Of a stretch of 64,000 nucleotides of DNA, positions 13,851 to 26,786 are shown piece after piece. The DNA is from Chlorokybus atmophyticus (Eukaryota; Streptophyta; Chlorokybophyceae; Chlorokybales; Chlorokybaceae): the NCBI GenBank assembly GCA_009103225.1, contig RHPI01000140.1:102501-166500 (forward strand). The letters are read 5' to 3'. The notes under the pieces were generated by a model that was not told the DNA's origin, did not search any database, and saw only the letters and a list, made by a program, of their open reading frames with translations. Each line of letters begins with the position of its first letter. Position 1 is the stretch's first letter. The translations under genes were made by a program, and so were the position numbers.

Positions 13851-14213
13851 GATGAGCTCATCATTGGCATATGCTGCGAACGCCAACACAACCTTACGGT
13901 ATGCTCTCAAATGCAGTTGCAGAAGAGTTTATTTTCTTGGCATGTGCAGCAAAGAGCGCAAGCATGCATATGTACATGCCAAGAGAAAAAGCAACATGAC
14001 CATTCATCATTAGCCAGTCACGCTTGTCATAGCAAAGCAACCAACAGCGGGCCTGCCTGCATGTAGAGTAAATTAAGAAAATATCGAGAAGAACAAGAAC
14101 AGAAGTTGTATAACAGGAAGCACTGAGAATACCAAAAACAACCACCACAACACCATGCTCATTGAGCATTGCTCAACCACAATATCAAGTGATCGCACTT
14201 ATGTCCAACTACA

Positions 14214-14461
14214 TCAGTATGCCTGACCTTCGCTCTTCGCTTTCAAAGCTCCTGCAGCCCTCCCACGCCCCCTCCCAAAGCCCCCTCGCCCTGCCGCTTT
14301 GCCTCCCCTTGCATGCCTCCCCCTCCCCAACCCCTTCCCTCCTGCCCCACCTCCTGCGCGTCCCCCTCGCCCTCCTCGCCGCCCGCCCCGCCCGCCTCCA
14401 CGTCCACCTCCTCGTCCACCTCCACGTCCACCTCCACGCCCCTCTCCCATCTCCTCCTCCT
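14214..14461 (-). CDS. RGG/GAR-rich low-complexity ORF, possible upstream exon of the Cms1 gene
   Basis: From an internal ATG the minus strand encodes about 80 residues of Gly-Arg repeats (GEGRGGGRGGGRGG, GRGGFGRGRGRAAG), preceded by a Glu run. Such tails bind RNA and are typical of nucleolar proteins. Near the end of the ORF, GCGAAG|GTCAGG could be a splice donor. Joining there to the acceptor before the Cms1 exon at 13872 keeps phase. The plus strand is also open here but gives only Pro/Ser/Leu low complexity. Existence and boundaries are uncertain. Confidence 0.35.
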
Positions 14462-14789
14462 CCTCCTCCTCCGCCGCCACCACCACCGCCGCCTCAGTGC
14501 CAAATACAATTTGCGACAATCTCCTTGAAGCCGGCCGCCTCGTTATCAAGGTGAAGCAAACAGATATCGCTTCCCTTAGTTGCCACGCGTCGCGTTCTCA
14601 GAGCTTTTCTGCTTGAACTGAGGTTGATATATTCACTGGGGTGCCAATTTGCACTGCCAAAGCGTTGCGATGCGCAACTTATTGTTGTAGTTGCTGTCGC
14701 CGTCGTTGTCGCTGGCAGAGGGGGCTTTGGCGTTCGGTCGGATGCGTGGCGTAGAAAAGCTAGCCTGATCGCTAAACGTAAAGGCGGGG

Positions 14790-17700
14790 ATGTCGTCCAT
14801 CTTCGGGAGCGGGTTCAAGGAGATAAAATGGTGAGTGCTTACAGTTGGTTACAGCTCGAGGCTGCTACTGTTGCTTGCTGCTCTGCTTAAGCTTGGCAAT
14901 CACATGCGACCTTTTGTCCAGTTGTTGCTCTGCAGCATATGCTTGCACTTTAGCTAGTTGGCGTGACTCGCAATTGTCGTGTCACAGCGTGCCAGCCTGC
15001 TTGCTTGCTCCTAAGGCAAGCTGTTGGCTGCCTCAACAGTCACCAACACCTAGCCTAGTAACCGCATGTAGTCCAACTGTTGTAAGGTTTGTTTTTTGAC
15101 GCATGTGTATAGCCACATTGGGCGTACGTATGTGCACGGCGTGGTGAAGCTTGATACGCTTGCTGCCGTCGTGGCTGAGTTGGTAGCTTGTGTGTGCAAC
15201 GTTGTGTGGGGTGGGGAGTCTTTCATCCCCGAATTAGAAATAGTAGAAATTTGTCAACTCTGCCGCTGCCGGCATGCCAGCATGCGTATAACACGCTGCT
15301 CGATTCAAACGCATGGGTCTCAATCTGGGCCGTCGGATTGCCGATCCGACGGTCAATATTGTGCGGGGTGCGCAAGTTGGCCGCTGTTAGGGATTACAGC
15401 TCAAGATAGGATGAGTACATGTCTGAGTCGAGAGAAAGACTACTTATTGCGAATTGGGTTGAAATGCATTGTCCCTGCTGTATCTTACCTTTGTGCAGTG
15501 GGACACTATGTGTTAGTCAGATGCTGGGTGGTCACAATAAAGTATCTTCACTGTGTCTCAGCCGTACGCATGCATGTTTTAAGCGAGGTGACGTTTGTTG
15601 TCTTGCACAATGTGCCTCACTCAGTGAATGCAAACCACGCAGCAAAACGGCACTGAAGATGTGTCTTGGGCGCATTAAGCTGCTGCGCAACAAGAAGGAG
15701 ATCGGGCTGCGGGGCTTGAAGCGCGAGATAGCAGAGCTGTTGCGTGCCGGCAAGGAGGACTCTGCTCGCATTCGGGTACATACCTTCATAGATGGTTTGG
15801 TTATGTGTTCATTTGTACAGACCAGGCGCGTTTGCGTGCATGCATGCGTGCGTGCGTGCGTGCGTGCGTGCGTGTGCATGTTCTTTTCCTTGTGCTTCAC
15901 TGTCAACAGAATAGTAGTTACTTGGTCTCTGAGCTATGCATGTTCAGGTGGAGGCCGTAATTCGCGAGCAGGCGACCATGCAAGCGTATGACGTACTTGA
16001 ACTCTTCTGTGAGCTTCTGAGCGTCCGCCTCCCCATCCTTGCACGCTCAAAGTAAGTGTGTTGCCTCGCGACTGACATTATGGTCACTGGTAGCACTGAG
16101 ACGCAGCTTCGAGGCACATTCAAGGCACGCTTTGCTACGTGGGTCTTGCCTGATAATGTGCACTGTGGGTCTCACATGGAGTGTCACGCTCCATGCTCCA
16201 TGGCTAGATGAACAAAAAGTTGCCATGCGGCTTAAGTAGTATTGTCACTGTCGAACACTGATGCATTAGCATGACTCGCCTGATGGTTGAACTTGTATGG
16301 CTCCAGCAAACAGCCATTTACATTGCACTGCACTTGCAGGGAGTGTCCACCCGATCTTCAGGAGGCGGTTGCGAGCATCATCTACGCAGCTCCTCGCTGC
16401 GCTGACCTTCCAGGTGCGGCCCTTTCTTCCAACTTTGACAATCGAAACAACAAGTGAATATTGTAAGCGTTTGCAATGAGCAACCACAGTGTCCTGACCT
16501 GGCGCTCATGCAGAGCTCACTACCTCCCGAAGTCAGTTTGGACACAAGTTTGGGAAAGAGTTTGTTGCTGCCGCGCAGGAGCTGCGTCCTGGCTGCGCTG
16601 TCAACCGCGTGGTAAGCAAGCAAAGGTCCACATAAACACATGAACCTTTGCAAGTCCTGGACAGAATGAAGTGGTGTAACATGCATGCCTGGTCTGTGCA
16701 GATTTTGGAGCAGCTGGCCATACGTGCGCCCGCGCCAGAGGTGAAGCTGGCGGTGCTGAAGGACATCGCAGACAGCAATGGCATCGAATGGGACTTCACT
16801 GCCACCGCGTACGCGCTGAAAGCGCAGCCGTCAGATCTTTTGGTGAGTGTGGTCTCGACGTGTGAGAAGCAACATCTTGTATGTCAAGAGTGAGTTGTGA
16901 GGTGGTTGTTAATCTTGCTGAGTGCTGTTTTGCCGTAGGATTCACGTCACTACTCTCAGCAACCGCAATACACACCAGGCCAGGTATGGTCCATGTGCGT
17001 GCATGCGCGTGCGTTTGTGCATGGTGTTGCTCACTCTTATGTGGTGATGCATGCCAGACGTTACCACCAGCCGTCCCGCCTCCGCCCGCTTCATTCCTTG
17101 ACGACCTCGGCACGCCCCCCGGGGGGTCGCCCATGGCACCCTCTCCGGTCTCAGGCACAGGATCCACGCCGTTTAGACCTGCTGCACCACCTGCACAGGT
17201 ACACATGCGCATACATGCGCACATCCACATGTGCGTGCGCGCACGTACACATGCGCGCACACACGCACACACATGCGCGTGCTCGACCACTGTAGCATTA
17301 TGACTCCTCTCTCCTGTTTGGCAGTCACGCAACTCATTTACATCTGCGCCGCCGTCTTCCAGCGGCACAGTCAAAGCCACGCAAGGCACGCAGACTGCGT
17401 CTTTTGAAGGTGACTACGCTAAAGTCATGTCTTTCATGTTGAAGTGTGGTGTCTGATTGCTGTCTGATTGTGTCTGATTGCACAACTCCCACGCAGACCA
17501 ATACTCGGACGTGCACGCTGCAGCAAGAGCAGCAGCGGCTTCAGCAAACAGAGCTGCATTGGCTGCAGCCGCTGCTGCTGCGTTGGCTGGACGGCCATCA
17601 GACGGCTATCCTGATGACGGTAATGAGTGCAGCGTATTCTTGTGTTGTTGAAGAGTATGCGTGTATTTGTATTAGATGCTTGATGTGTGTGTTCTCTCTC

Positions 17701-18294
17701 TCATGCAGACCCCAACACGCCGCCAAGCTACCACCACTCGACAGCTGCCGAGCCGCCACCCGATAAGTGGTCGCAGCAAGACGAGGACATGTACAACGCA
17801 TTCATGAAAGGACAGGTAACACAGGAGCAATCAGCCGATCAATTCAATCTCAACCTGCAGCGTAGCAAACACAACGGCAATGCGTGAACCCACATCTGTA
17901 CACAGACGCGCGCATGCACATCATTCGCTTGTCAACACCCAACATGCCTGCGTGCATTAAAACGATGCTCCAACCTGCAATCAGAACACCTGCAACATAA
18001 TAAATGTCACTCTTTTAGGGTGGTGGCGCTCCTAACAATCTGGACACCAGAATGGGTTCCTCGCAAATGGGACCTTCGGCCCCATCATCAGGGCCCAATG
18101 AGGTTCCTTCCCCAACTGACCCCGCCTCCCCGGGACTCCACCTGCCCTCTCCTCCCTCAGCTGGTGCAGTTGACAACAATACCATCAACAACAGTAGGAC
18201 TCCTCCTGCTGCAGGGCCACCACCTGCGGATGATGATCTGCCGGACTTTGACCAGCTTGCCAAGCGCTTTGAGGCGCTGAAACAGAAACGATGA
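14790..18294 (+). CDS. IST1: IST1-like ESCRT-III regulator
   Basis: Twelve exons: 14790-14830, 15643-15775, 15948-16051, 16340-16413, 16514-16611, 16702-16842, 16939-16983, 17058-17198, 17325-17409, 17497-17619, 17709-17815 and 18019-18294. They total 455 residues with phases closed. The Ist1 domain is strongly conserved: GSGFKEIKCKTALKMCLGRI, KLLRNKKEIGLRGLKREIAE, ARIRVEAVIREQATMQAYD, LELFCELLSVRLPI, FGKEFVAAAQEL and LAIRAPAPEVKLAVLKDIA. A Pro/Ser/Ala-rich linker follows. The C-terminus DFDQLAKRFEALKQKR matches a MIT-interacting motif, the segment through which IST1 proteins bind Vps4-type ATPases and other MIT proteins. The role is endosomal sorting and membrane scission. The start codon lies in a 41-nt first exon; the split Cys codon (TG|C) rebuilds the conserved KCKT. 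The first intron is about 810 nt. Confidence 0.95.
15833..15880. repeat. (CGTG)n alternating purine-pyrimidine tract in IST1 intron
   Basis: GCATGCATGCGTGCGTGCGT and further CGTG units in intron 2 of IST1. It is strictly alternating purine-pyrimidine and could adopt Z-DNA. Similar tracts occur at about 59750-59890, 62010-62150, 62520-62710 and 63170-63330. Confidence 0.8.
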
Positions 18295-19265
18295 TTGTGG
18301 TGCTGTTGAGTCTGAGGTTGGGTGTCTATGGTGTATGTTGAGATGATGCAGTGATGGTGCCGGTGGTGTTGTGGTGGTGTGTTGTGCATAAATGCATGGT
18401 GGCCTGGCTGGAACAAATGACCCGAAAGACAATTGCGCATTCGCATCACACCACGCATGCAACACACCTCACAGCGCACGACACAGTGTGTACAGGAGGC
18501 AGAGGAGAGTGGAAACACACATGCAGATGTTGTGAATGACAGCAGTGGTGCACCATTTGCAAAAACAAACACGTGGCGTGCACATATACAGCATCAGTAC
18601 CAATGTGTCAAGTTATATGGGGTCTTGTCAGGCTTTTCCTTAATAACATAGACAAACCCTGCAACGGGGTGTATCCCGTGAAGTGTACCCGGGCATAGAC
18701 TGTCCATGTGTAGCTGATGCAGAGCAGCATTACAACGTAGCACTCAAGCAGGCATAACAGCAACAGAGCCAGGCAACAAGAAAGCGATTAAGCGGCAAGG
18801 ACAACTACACTATGTGCGGGCAAGAGGAGGGCGAGGGCGGGTGGGCAGCAATGCAGGGATAGAACAAGCGGCAAAACCGCAGCCAACCAGTAGCCGACCT
18901 GGCAGTACAGTAACCGGTTAGCCCAGGTCTGCTCAACACCAACACCAACGCAGCAGAGACGACAGCAGGGCAGGGCAGGCAGGGCAGGGGAGGGGATGGT
19001 GGGGCGGGATGCTGTGCTTGCAGTGTGCTGAATGTTGGCCGCCATGGCCGCCAGCAGCGGTCTCCGAACTGTTAGTGTAAAGCCGAAAGCCCGAACTGCA
19101 TGTGTATGTACAATTCAATGTATCAACCACTATAATCACCAGTATCTAGCACAGTGAGAGTCTGTAAGATGAGCCAGGCATAACAGCAACAATATGTTGC
19201 AAATGCAGTTGCACAGGCGTTTACATCATCTCTGCTCCAGTCCCAATGGTAGTACCATATTACAA
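18295..19265. other. convergent intergenic region, no gene seen
   Basis: Lies between the 3' ends of IST1 (+) and elongin C (-). It is GT-rich near 18300-18400 and GC-rich (GGGCAGGGCAGG) near 18965-19005. No coding exon or terminator-like structure could be supported. Confidence 0.5.
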
Positions 19266-20356
19266 CTACGAGTCCAAGAAGTTTGCCGCCATCAGCAGCT
19301 CCAGCGCAATCTCTGGTTCTATATGAAATTCAGGGAAGTCCTCCTCAGTGCTGCGACAAGCATCATGTGAATAAAGCGTCAACTGTGCGGAGAGTTTGCA
19401 TGTACGCACTACGTTCATGCGAGCTTGCATGTGTGCCTGCGCGTATGCATACGTACATCCATCTGATGCTTGTGCAAGCTCATCTTGATAACATGGCTTT
19501 AGCATAGTCTGATGAAATTACGTGCACTGACATCGCGCAGGCATGCGTGTACGAGTGCATGTGCATGTGTGCGTACAAGTTTGCAGCACACCTATTTGAG
19601 TAGCGCAGCTTGTAGTGGAAGTATTGGCACACTTTCTCCAGTATGGGTGTCGATATCTCCGGAAAGCGCACTTCACCTAACTCCGTCTCAGTGAAACTCC
19701 CTACCAGCATACACCGTTATACGCGTAACTGAATACACCACCGCAAGATTGCACAAATCAAGAGAAACATCCAGCCTAGCCTAGCAAGTGACTTACACAT
19801 AATGCACATAACATGATGTGGAGGACGTGTAAAACGTGTCAGTCGGCACTGGCTTGTATCAACAGCAAATTCAACACTAGCAACATCTAAGACAAAGTAA
19901 ACACATAACACACAACCAAGTCTGTGCAGCTGTGCACATGCACCAACAGGCCACTGCTGGCCGCTAATTCCTTCCATATCGGTGTTTTTTATGCACAGTC
20001 CAGCGCTTCAATTACTCCCGTCATTAATGAGCAGCACCAGCATTTTTGACACCAACAACAACCACCACAATTATGACGACTTTGATGATGCTGATGATGC
20101 TGATGATGATGCTTTCGCTGATGACACGGCAATGTTGACGACCACAACCAATAACGATGATGTTGGTAATAATTCTGTTGATGATGCCATTGACCATAAC
20201 AATGCGAACAATAATTAAGATGATGATCGCAGTTGACTTCTCACCTGATGACGAGAGCATGTTTTTGATGGTGTTTGAGACCATGGCTGCGCGCTTGTCC
20301 ACGACGAACTCAAACCCCTCCGCACTTATCAGCTTCACCGTCTCAACAGCCGCCAT
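19266..20356 (-). CDS. ELOC: elongin C
   Basis: Three exons, 20356-20245, 19700-19592 and 19350-19266, give 101 residues, the usual family size. Motifs run in order: VKLISAEGFEFVVDKRAAMV, SNTIKNMLSS, GEVRFPEISTPILEKVCQYF, HYKLRYSN and PEFHIEPEIALELLMAANFL. This is the SKP1/BTB-POZ fold. Elongin C bridges BC-box substrate receptors to Cullin-RING ubiquitin ligases and also joins the elongin elongation complex; which role dominates here cannot be read from the sequence. The intron between exons 1 and 2 contains an imperfect GATGAT/GCT trinucleotide array at about 20070-20130. The ATG at 20356 is the only in-frame start. Confidence 0.96.
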
Positions 20357-21050
20357 GAGGGGGAGAGGCGAGCTGGCAGGATGGGTTAGAGTGAGACTGT
20401 TTGGTTGAGGAGGAGTGTGAGACACAGAGTGTACACAGAGTGGCCAGACGACGTAGGGTGCTCGAGACAACAGCATGCAAATATACAGCACAAATGCAAC
20501 ATCAAAACGGAAAAAGGTGTGTGAAACTAAACAGCTAGTCGCACAGACAGAACACGCGACAAACCATCAAAGAACAACCAGGCCGGTAACCAAGCAAGCC
20601 AGCAAGCAAACAACCACATACACAAGCAACAACAAACAGACAGAAATAACAGCAGGTGTCGTACCTTTAAGCACGGGAACAGGCGGCGCTTGATAGCCTA
20701 GAGCAATCACAGTAACCAACACTGTCAAATCAAGCTAAGAACGCAGAACCTTGGGGAGTTGATGAAGCTGTCCAATGGGCTCGTTATCACAACCATAACG
20801 CAAAGGCACACTTCCACCTTCAAGGCAAGCGAGCAGCAACAAGCGTTACAGTAGAGCCTGCTGAATGCCAATGCATAGACTGGGAAGTATGCGGCTTGTG
20901 CGAAGGAGGCACAAGCCGCACTATTGCAGGAGCGCCACGTAAGCAGCAGTGATCTCCCGCCAAAACCCGCAGGCGGCGGCGGCTGACTAGGAGCAGGAGG
21001 AGGAGGACGAGAAGCAGGAGTCCGGCAGGAGTTGGAGGAGGTGAGGGAGG
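20357..21050. promoter_or_regulatory. divergent intergenic region between elongin C and WDR76-like gene
   Basis: Must contain the promoters of two genes transcribed apart. It carries imperfect AAGCAAGCCAGCAAGCAAAC-type repeats near 20590-20620 and a GC-rich GGAGGAGGA stretch just before the WDR76-like start. A short imperfect inverted pair GCGGCTTGTGC/GCACAAGCCGC lies at about 20891-20920. Confidence 0.4.
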
Positions 21051-24000
21051 ATGGCGCCGGTGAGGGCGACGAGGAGGCGGACGCGAGCTGCGAAGGAGGA
21101 GGCTGAGCTGGAGAAGGAGGAGGACGAGGCAGCTAAGGTCGAGGACGACGCGGAGAACGACTATGAGGCGCTGCGGGAAGAGCGCATGCGGAAGAACCGG
21201 CAGGTGGTTGTTGTCATCGTCGTTGTTTTTGTCGTGGGCAATGCATGCTTAGTACAGGTCGGCCCAGCCTAGAGCAAGCATGCAAGTGGGGTTTGGATTG
21301 ACACTTGCTTTCATGCTTGGCAAAACCAAGTCGCCACCAATACTTGACAAAACAACGTTATACACACGTCCAGCTTGCAACACTTTCCTGCTTACACGCC
21401 CAGGCATGCCGCTGTGCTGTTCAGTCAATTGAACATCACACGCACTATGGTAACAGAACGGTGCACGCTATCAGACTGTGCTGCATTTGTTGCACAAAGT
21501 GCATAGTACTGCAGCACCATCACTTGTTGTTCAGTGCACATGGAGTGAAGCACGCGTTGATGGACTTGCAGCGCAGTATACTGTCCATTGCTATAATTGT
21601 GTCAGTGGAACAGCGTGGTGTTTTCACTTTCTATTGCATGCTTTCGGTGCATTGCCACTCGTCCTCCCTATTTGAATATAATTAACACCTGGCTTCGTTC
21701 TTTCTATGCATTGCCTGCATGAGCGCTGGTAGTATAGCACACATACATTGCCTGCAAGAGCAGTGTACATGAAAGTGCATGTATTACTCTGCACTTGCGC
21801 AACCACTGCATGTATCGAATTATTGCTGTACGCTTGACACGTTGAAGTTGTTCTTGTTGTTGTCGTTGTCTTTCTCATCAATGCGATCGTACAATTGACA
21901 ACATGACGCAACTTCCCAGGTCATGGAGTCCCTCAATCTGGTCGCTGCAGCTGAAAGACTCAAGGCTCTTAAACCCAAGTAAGAACACTCAACACCCTCA
22001 TATCTTTACCTCATCATCATCATATTTATCATGATCGTCATCTTGAATATTACCATCAGGCCACAGCAAACCAAGGCTCAAACCAAGCGGCCTGCTCCTT
22101 CGGCCGAGCCGTTGCGCCGCTCACTTCGCACGCGCAACATTGCTCCTCCGGATGGCGCCGATGGGTCCGCTGCCGCCCATGACACCGTGCTTGCCGCAGC
22201 GGAGGTAGCAGTGGGTGTGCGCGCATGTTGGCTTTTGGGCGTGTGCGTGTGCATGCTTGACTGCGCGCGCGTTCATGCGTGCATTTTTGGTACGCCATTG
22301 TAACGTATGGTGTGGTAAGTTATGGTGATATTGAGCTGTGTTGCTCGCTGCAAATCACTACAGGACAGTACAGTGTGCGGGCCACAGTAGACTACGTACC
22401 AGACTGCACACTGCGTCATGCAAACTACAGTGCAGTGCCATGACATTGATTCACTAAGCCGCATGCCAACATGGTGCCACTCAGGACCCGCGCGAGAAGA
22501 GGTTGGAGGGCCCCGTGTCGTTGACTTTAACCGTCAATGATCTTTGGGACGACACCAGTTTAACCAGATTTGTAGCTGAGTTGCCCTCAAGGGTGGGTGA
22601 TCATAGTCAACGTCATGATGGGAATAATGACAAAAGTAGTGATTGGGATATAAGCGCGGTAGAGCTGCGGGGTTGGGGTGGCGACGACAATGCGCAGTAT
22701 TTGTCCCAACATAAAAGCTTCAAATGGGAGGATGTTGGTGTTAGGAAGGTTGTGCCAGAAAGGATATATTCCCTCACGCTTCACCCGTCTGCCGAGAAGG
22801 TATGTTGTTGAGGCGAGTTATGCATTGTCTGCAACCCCCACTCAGTTTGTACCACCAAACCTTGACGACAATTGTCGCTTGTCATACTGTTGTTTACAGA
22901 GTCTCTACATGAGTCATGTATCGTAAAACTGCACAACATAGGGGAACACATTATACGTGTGTGTGCAATGTTGCACATGGGCATATCAAGCATGGGTGTC
23001 TGCCTGTGTAGATGTATTATGTAAGTGCATGTGCTGATGCATTTATGCCAGGTCTTGGCGGTGGCTGGGGACAAGTGGGGCCGCATAGGCTTCTTTGATA
23101 TCTCGTTAGCAACGCATGGTGGCGATACGGACGTGGTGTTGACGCTTAAACCACATTCACAGCCCGTCACGCAGATGACACATTCCAGAGACGGTATAAG
23201 AGAAAGTATTGTTTTGTGGTTGTATCTTTCGTATGTAAAACGACTTGTGTTCATGGACATAGAGTCATGGTGTGTGTTATTGTGTCTGATGCATGGCGAT
23301 TGACAGTGTATGCATGCCTTCTGTCAAGTACTCAAACCACAATGCCAGCTTCATGACAAAGCAGTACTGGTAACTGACAGTGCGTGTGCAGGCTCGAAGT
23401 TATATAGTGTGAGTTATGATGGAACCGTGCGCTGTCTGGACTACAAACAGCCGGTGTTTCATGAAGTCCGCGTCATGGAGGAATGGCTCACGTACGCATG
23501 TTCACAAGCACATACACATGCACATCATGCCAACAACAGCCATTCAATGTGTCGTCATCTCATGTTGTGATGCACAGGTCTGTGGCGCTGCGTGAGGAGG
23601 GCTCGAATGACACCCTTTATGTGGGTGCCAATAATGGCGACTTGCACATAATAGACGTACGGGAAGGCGGTCATACTGGTGCTTCTGCCCACACACATGA
23701 TCTTCATGATCGCAAACTCACCTCCATCAGCCTCCATCCTGTTGACCAGCATCTCATGTGCACATCATCAAACGACGGCTCAGCCTGCATGTAAGGAAAA
23801 TGCAACGTATAGGTGTGCATGCGTGTGTGTACGTGCGCTCATGTGTGCGTGTGTGCGCATGTCTGTGTGAAGGTGACTGTGCGTAAGCACACACAGGTCT
23901 GTATGTGAGGGCATGTCTAGCCTTGTACACACACAACGTAAGTTTTTTGCATACATATGCAGTTCCATGGCACATCACGCGCGTATGGTGTGTGTTGTCT

Positions 24001-25066
24001 GTGGTTGCCTGATATACAGGTTGTCTGTGTGCGCTGTATACTGCCAGTTGGGACCTGAGGAAGCTCACTCGCGGGCAAGTGCTGCAGAGGTTGGAGCACA
24101 GTAAAGCTGTAACTTCGGGCGTTTTCTCATGCGGGTCGGGTAACAAGATTGTATCGGTCTGCTATGACAACACGGTACCCGCTGACTATTTTGCAGTTGT
24201 AGCCTTGATGACCAACTCACTGATTTGCATACCTCCATGCCTCACAGTCGTTATGCATCATGCAAGTGGTCTATCAGCAGTCAATAACCCATTGGTTGAT
24301 GGTTTCAACATTTCAAGTGACGCGTGTACTATTTGGCTTGTTTTCAGAATTGCTACTTTGCTGGTGTTGCTCTTGGTGGTTAATAACTCGATGGTCACAA
24401 ACCACAAAAGCACCATTTTGGTGTTTTGTGAACATCCATCGTGTTTGTCACAATAGATCTCAATTTGTCAGCTCCTAACTCATGTCTCTCTCTTTTAGGT
24501 AAGGTTATGGTCCGCATCTCCTGACACAAACAGCCACCACGAGTACAAGCAAACGGCATTGGTGCGCCACAACAACAACACAGGGCGGTATGTCACGCCG
24601 TTCAGGGCTCAGTGGGACCCACGGAGCAGAGACGAGAGCTCTCGCCTCGTGCTTGGCAACATGGACCGATCCGTGGACGTCATCAGCGGGGATGGCAAAA
24701 AGATTGCCTCACTTACGAGCCCAAGGTAAGGCTTTGTGTGCTTGATTGTGAATGCTTCTGGCATATTGTTGCTGTACGGTTTTAGAAACGCTATATCCCT
24801 GATGCATATGTGTTTATTGAGTGGTCTGAGTCTTTTGCATGGCAGCTTGCTTATGAAAACTTGCCGGGTGTTTTTGCTTAGCAGACAATGTAGTGGAAGG
24901 TCTGTTTTTGCTATTGTGGACAGGCTTGTTCAGACTCGCGCTTGCTTGAAGCATGTGCGCCCTTTGTGACAGGTTGACAGCAATACCTGCAGTCAACGCG
25001 TTCCACCCGACACTGCCACTTCTGGTATCCGGCAGTGCTAGCGGATATGTGTATGTGTGGAGTTGA
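21051..25066 (+). CDS. WDR76/CMR1-like WD40 protein
   Basis: Ten exons: 21051-21203, 21920-21978, 22060-22204, 22485-22799, 23052-23193, 23392-23491, 23578-23790, 24048-24174, 24499-24725 and 24973-25066. They give 524 residues. The N-terminus is basic and acidic with the family motif ENDYEALREERMRKNRQVME, then PLRRSLRTRN. A seven-blade WD40 region follows: ERIYSLTLHPSAEK, KWGRIGFFDI, KLYSVSYDGTVRCLDY, LTSISLHPVDQ, IWDLRKLTRG, KIVSVCYDNTVRLWS and FHPTLPLLVSGSASGYVYVW. The family (WDR76 in animals, Cmr1 in yeast, DDB2-like in plants) acts in the nucleus, in DNA-damage response, chromatin and ubiquitin-ligase contexts. The split Ile codon (AT|T) rebuilds the IWDLRKL strand, which supports the exon joins. 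All introns are GT-AG. Confidence 0.92.
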
Positions 25067-25827
25067 CACATTGGTGCATTCTGTACAATAGCAGTAGTTG
25101 ACATGTTGTGAGGGTAGGTGGGAACAATTACGAGTTTCTAGTCATCCAGTCATTGAGTTGCAGTCTGTTGTCTGTTGGCTGGCCTTACACGACTAGTTGG
25201 CTGATATAGAAGATACAGATATTGTTTGATGAATCAGCATGTGAACGGGCTCTTCGTCTAGTCAACTGTGCATTGCACTTTTAGTGCTATGTACATGCGA
25301 TGTGTTGTCACCTTAACATGGAGCACCATGCAAGTTCCACCGTATCATGCTTATATTGCCTTACCTACCTCACCCTAACTTGCCTATCGCTCCCCTTTTG
25401 CCCCCTGACTACCTCAACCATCCTTTAAACCATCCTTGTGTACAAAAAAGGCAAAGTGCAACTTTTACATGCAAATCTACATGCACATGCCATGCAACAA
25501 CCACATTACAATCACTCACCAATTGACCACCGGGCTAAGGCATGCGCTTGAGTTCACTCATTGGTTGATCTAGTTCGCGTGTGCAAAATTAACACAACGA
25601 CCATATGGCACTTAAAGAATGGCCCTGAATAACTCCAAACACAACCAAGACATATACTACATTACGATCAACTCTACCATTGCATTACCCTACAGAAGCT
25701 GCGAGGCGGTGCTGCATAGTGTAGTCGTGTGTGCAAAAATGCAAAAGACCATGCGCCCATGCAAGGACAACACACATACTACCGCATACCGTTTTTGCCT
25801 GGATAGAAGCCCCCATTCTTACATAAG
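25067..25827. other. intergenic, no gene seen
   Basis: No exon or RNA gene recognised. It contains an ACCACCGGGCTA motif at about 25528 that matches the terminal motif of the MITE-like elements near 37 kb. Confidence 0.5.

Positions 25828-25902
<75 letters not shown>
25828..25902. repeat. 75-bp poly-C tract ending at an N
   Basis: Uninterrupted C run followed by a single N at 25903. As with the CT tract, a perfect simple repeat that stops at one N suggests an assembly junction or gap-fill. The apparent poly-Pro and poly-Gly reading frames are artefacts. Confidence 0.95.
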
Positions 25903-25914
25903 NATGTCGTGCAC

Positions 25915-26130
25915 AGAGTAGAGGCAGACGGTCAGTCGCTGGCTAAAGGATGCATAGTCACTCACCTTGCTATGGTAGCAAGGACGGTGCAGAGCAGTGC
26001 AGTGGAGTGGTGTGTGAATGTGTATGATATGCTCCCCAAACTCCAACTCTCCCAACCGGGTGCGCAGCTGCAACTGTTGTGGCGGCCAAGTAAGGTGTTG
26101 CTGCGGGTCTTGCATTGTCTTGCACTGTCT
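25915..26130. repeat. diverged dispersed repeat, copy 2
   Basis: Partner of 4640-4870 (see that entry). In both copies the repeat starts shortly after a pure simple-sequence tract. No coding capacity seen. Confidence 0.6.
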
Positions 26131-26786
26131 TAAGAACTGTTATCCACATGCGTTGCAGCCTGCAACGCATGGCCTTCAAGTTGCATGCCATAGATGCGCC
26201 CACATTACTACAGGCCATAACGCAATGTGCAATGAGGTGAGCAGCAACAGACATACAAACGGACAACAAACGAAAACCAGACATGCATGAGGGCAAATTA
26301 GCTGCTCACCTCACGTGCTTACCAAAGATTCACTTACCCGTACTTACCCCTCACCCACTGTTGCTTGCAGCATTGGTTGTGGGCGTGCATGCTCTCGCCA
26401 CCTGCATATACAGGTGCAAAGGTTTACATTATGAATACAAGCATGATGCCTTACCATTTTTGCACAGAGCTTGCCCAGCAGATGTCTCCTGCTGTAACCG
26501 TAAGCCGTCATTGCGTGAATGAGCTGTCTCATCTCTTGCAGAAAATGAGCCCTGAACGAGCACAGTCTCACAACCCGAACACATTAACCTACCACCATGT
26601 TGAGATTGATAGATCTGGTGCGCGCAACACGGGTACAGTGGCCAACCGTTGTTCTCTCAGTTTATTGTACACCCGTGTGCAGATGCAATGCTTGGTTGTT
26701 TTAAATATTAACATGTCCAGAAACGGAATGGCAGTGCCTAAAGCAGTGCGGGACAGTGTCAGCATGTGCTGGGAGTAGATGCCCCC

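Noticed and set aside
14633-14818. Minus-strand ORF starting MDDIPAFTFSDQ
   Set aside because: It is antisense to the 41-nt first exon and upstream region of IST1 and lacks a supporting splice partner.
15165-15315. Possible tRNA gene (TGGCTGAGTTGG resembles an A box; GATTCAAAC resembles a B box)
   Set aside because: The B-box match is imperfect and no acceptor stem or cloverleaf can be formed at a plausible spacing.
25619-26115. Poly-Pro/poly-Gly reading frames
   Set aside because: They come from the 75-bp C tract that ends in an N.
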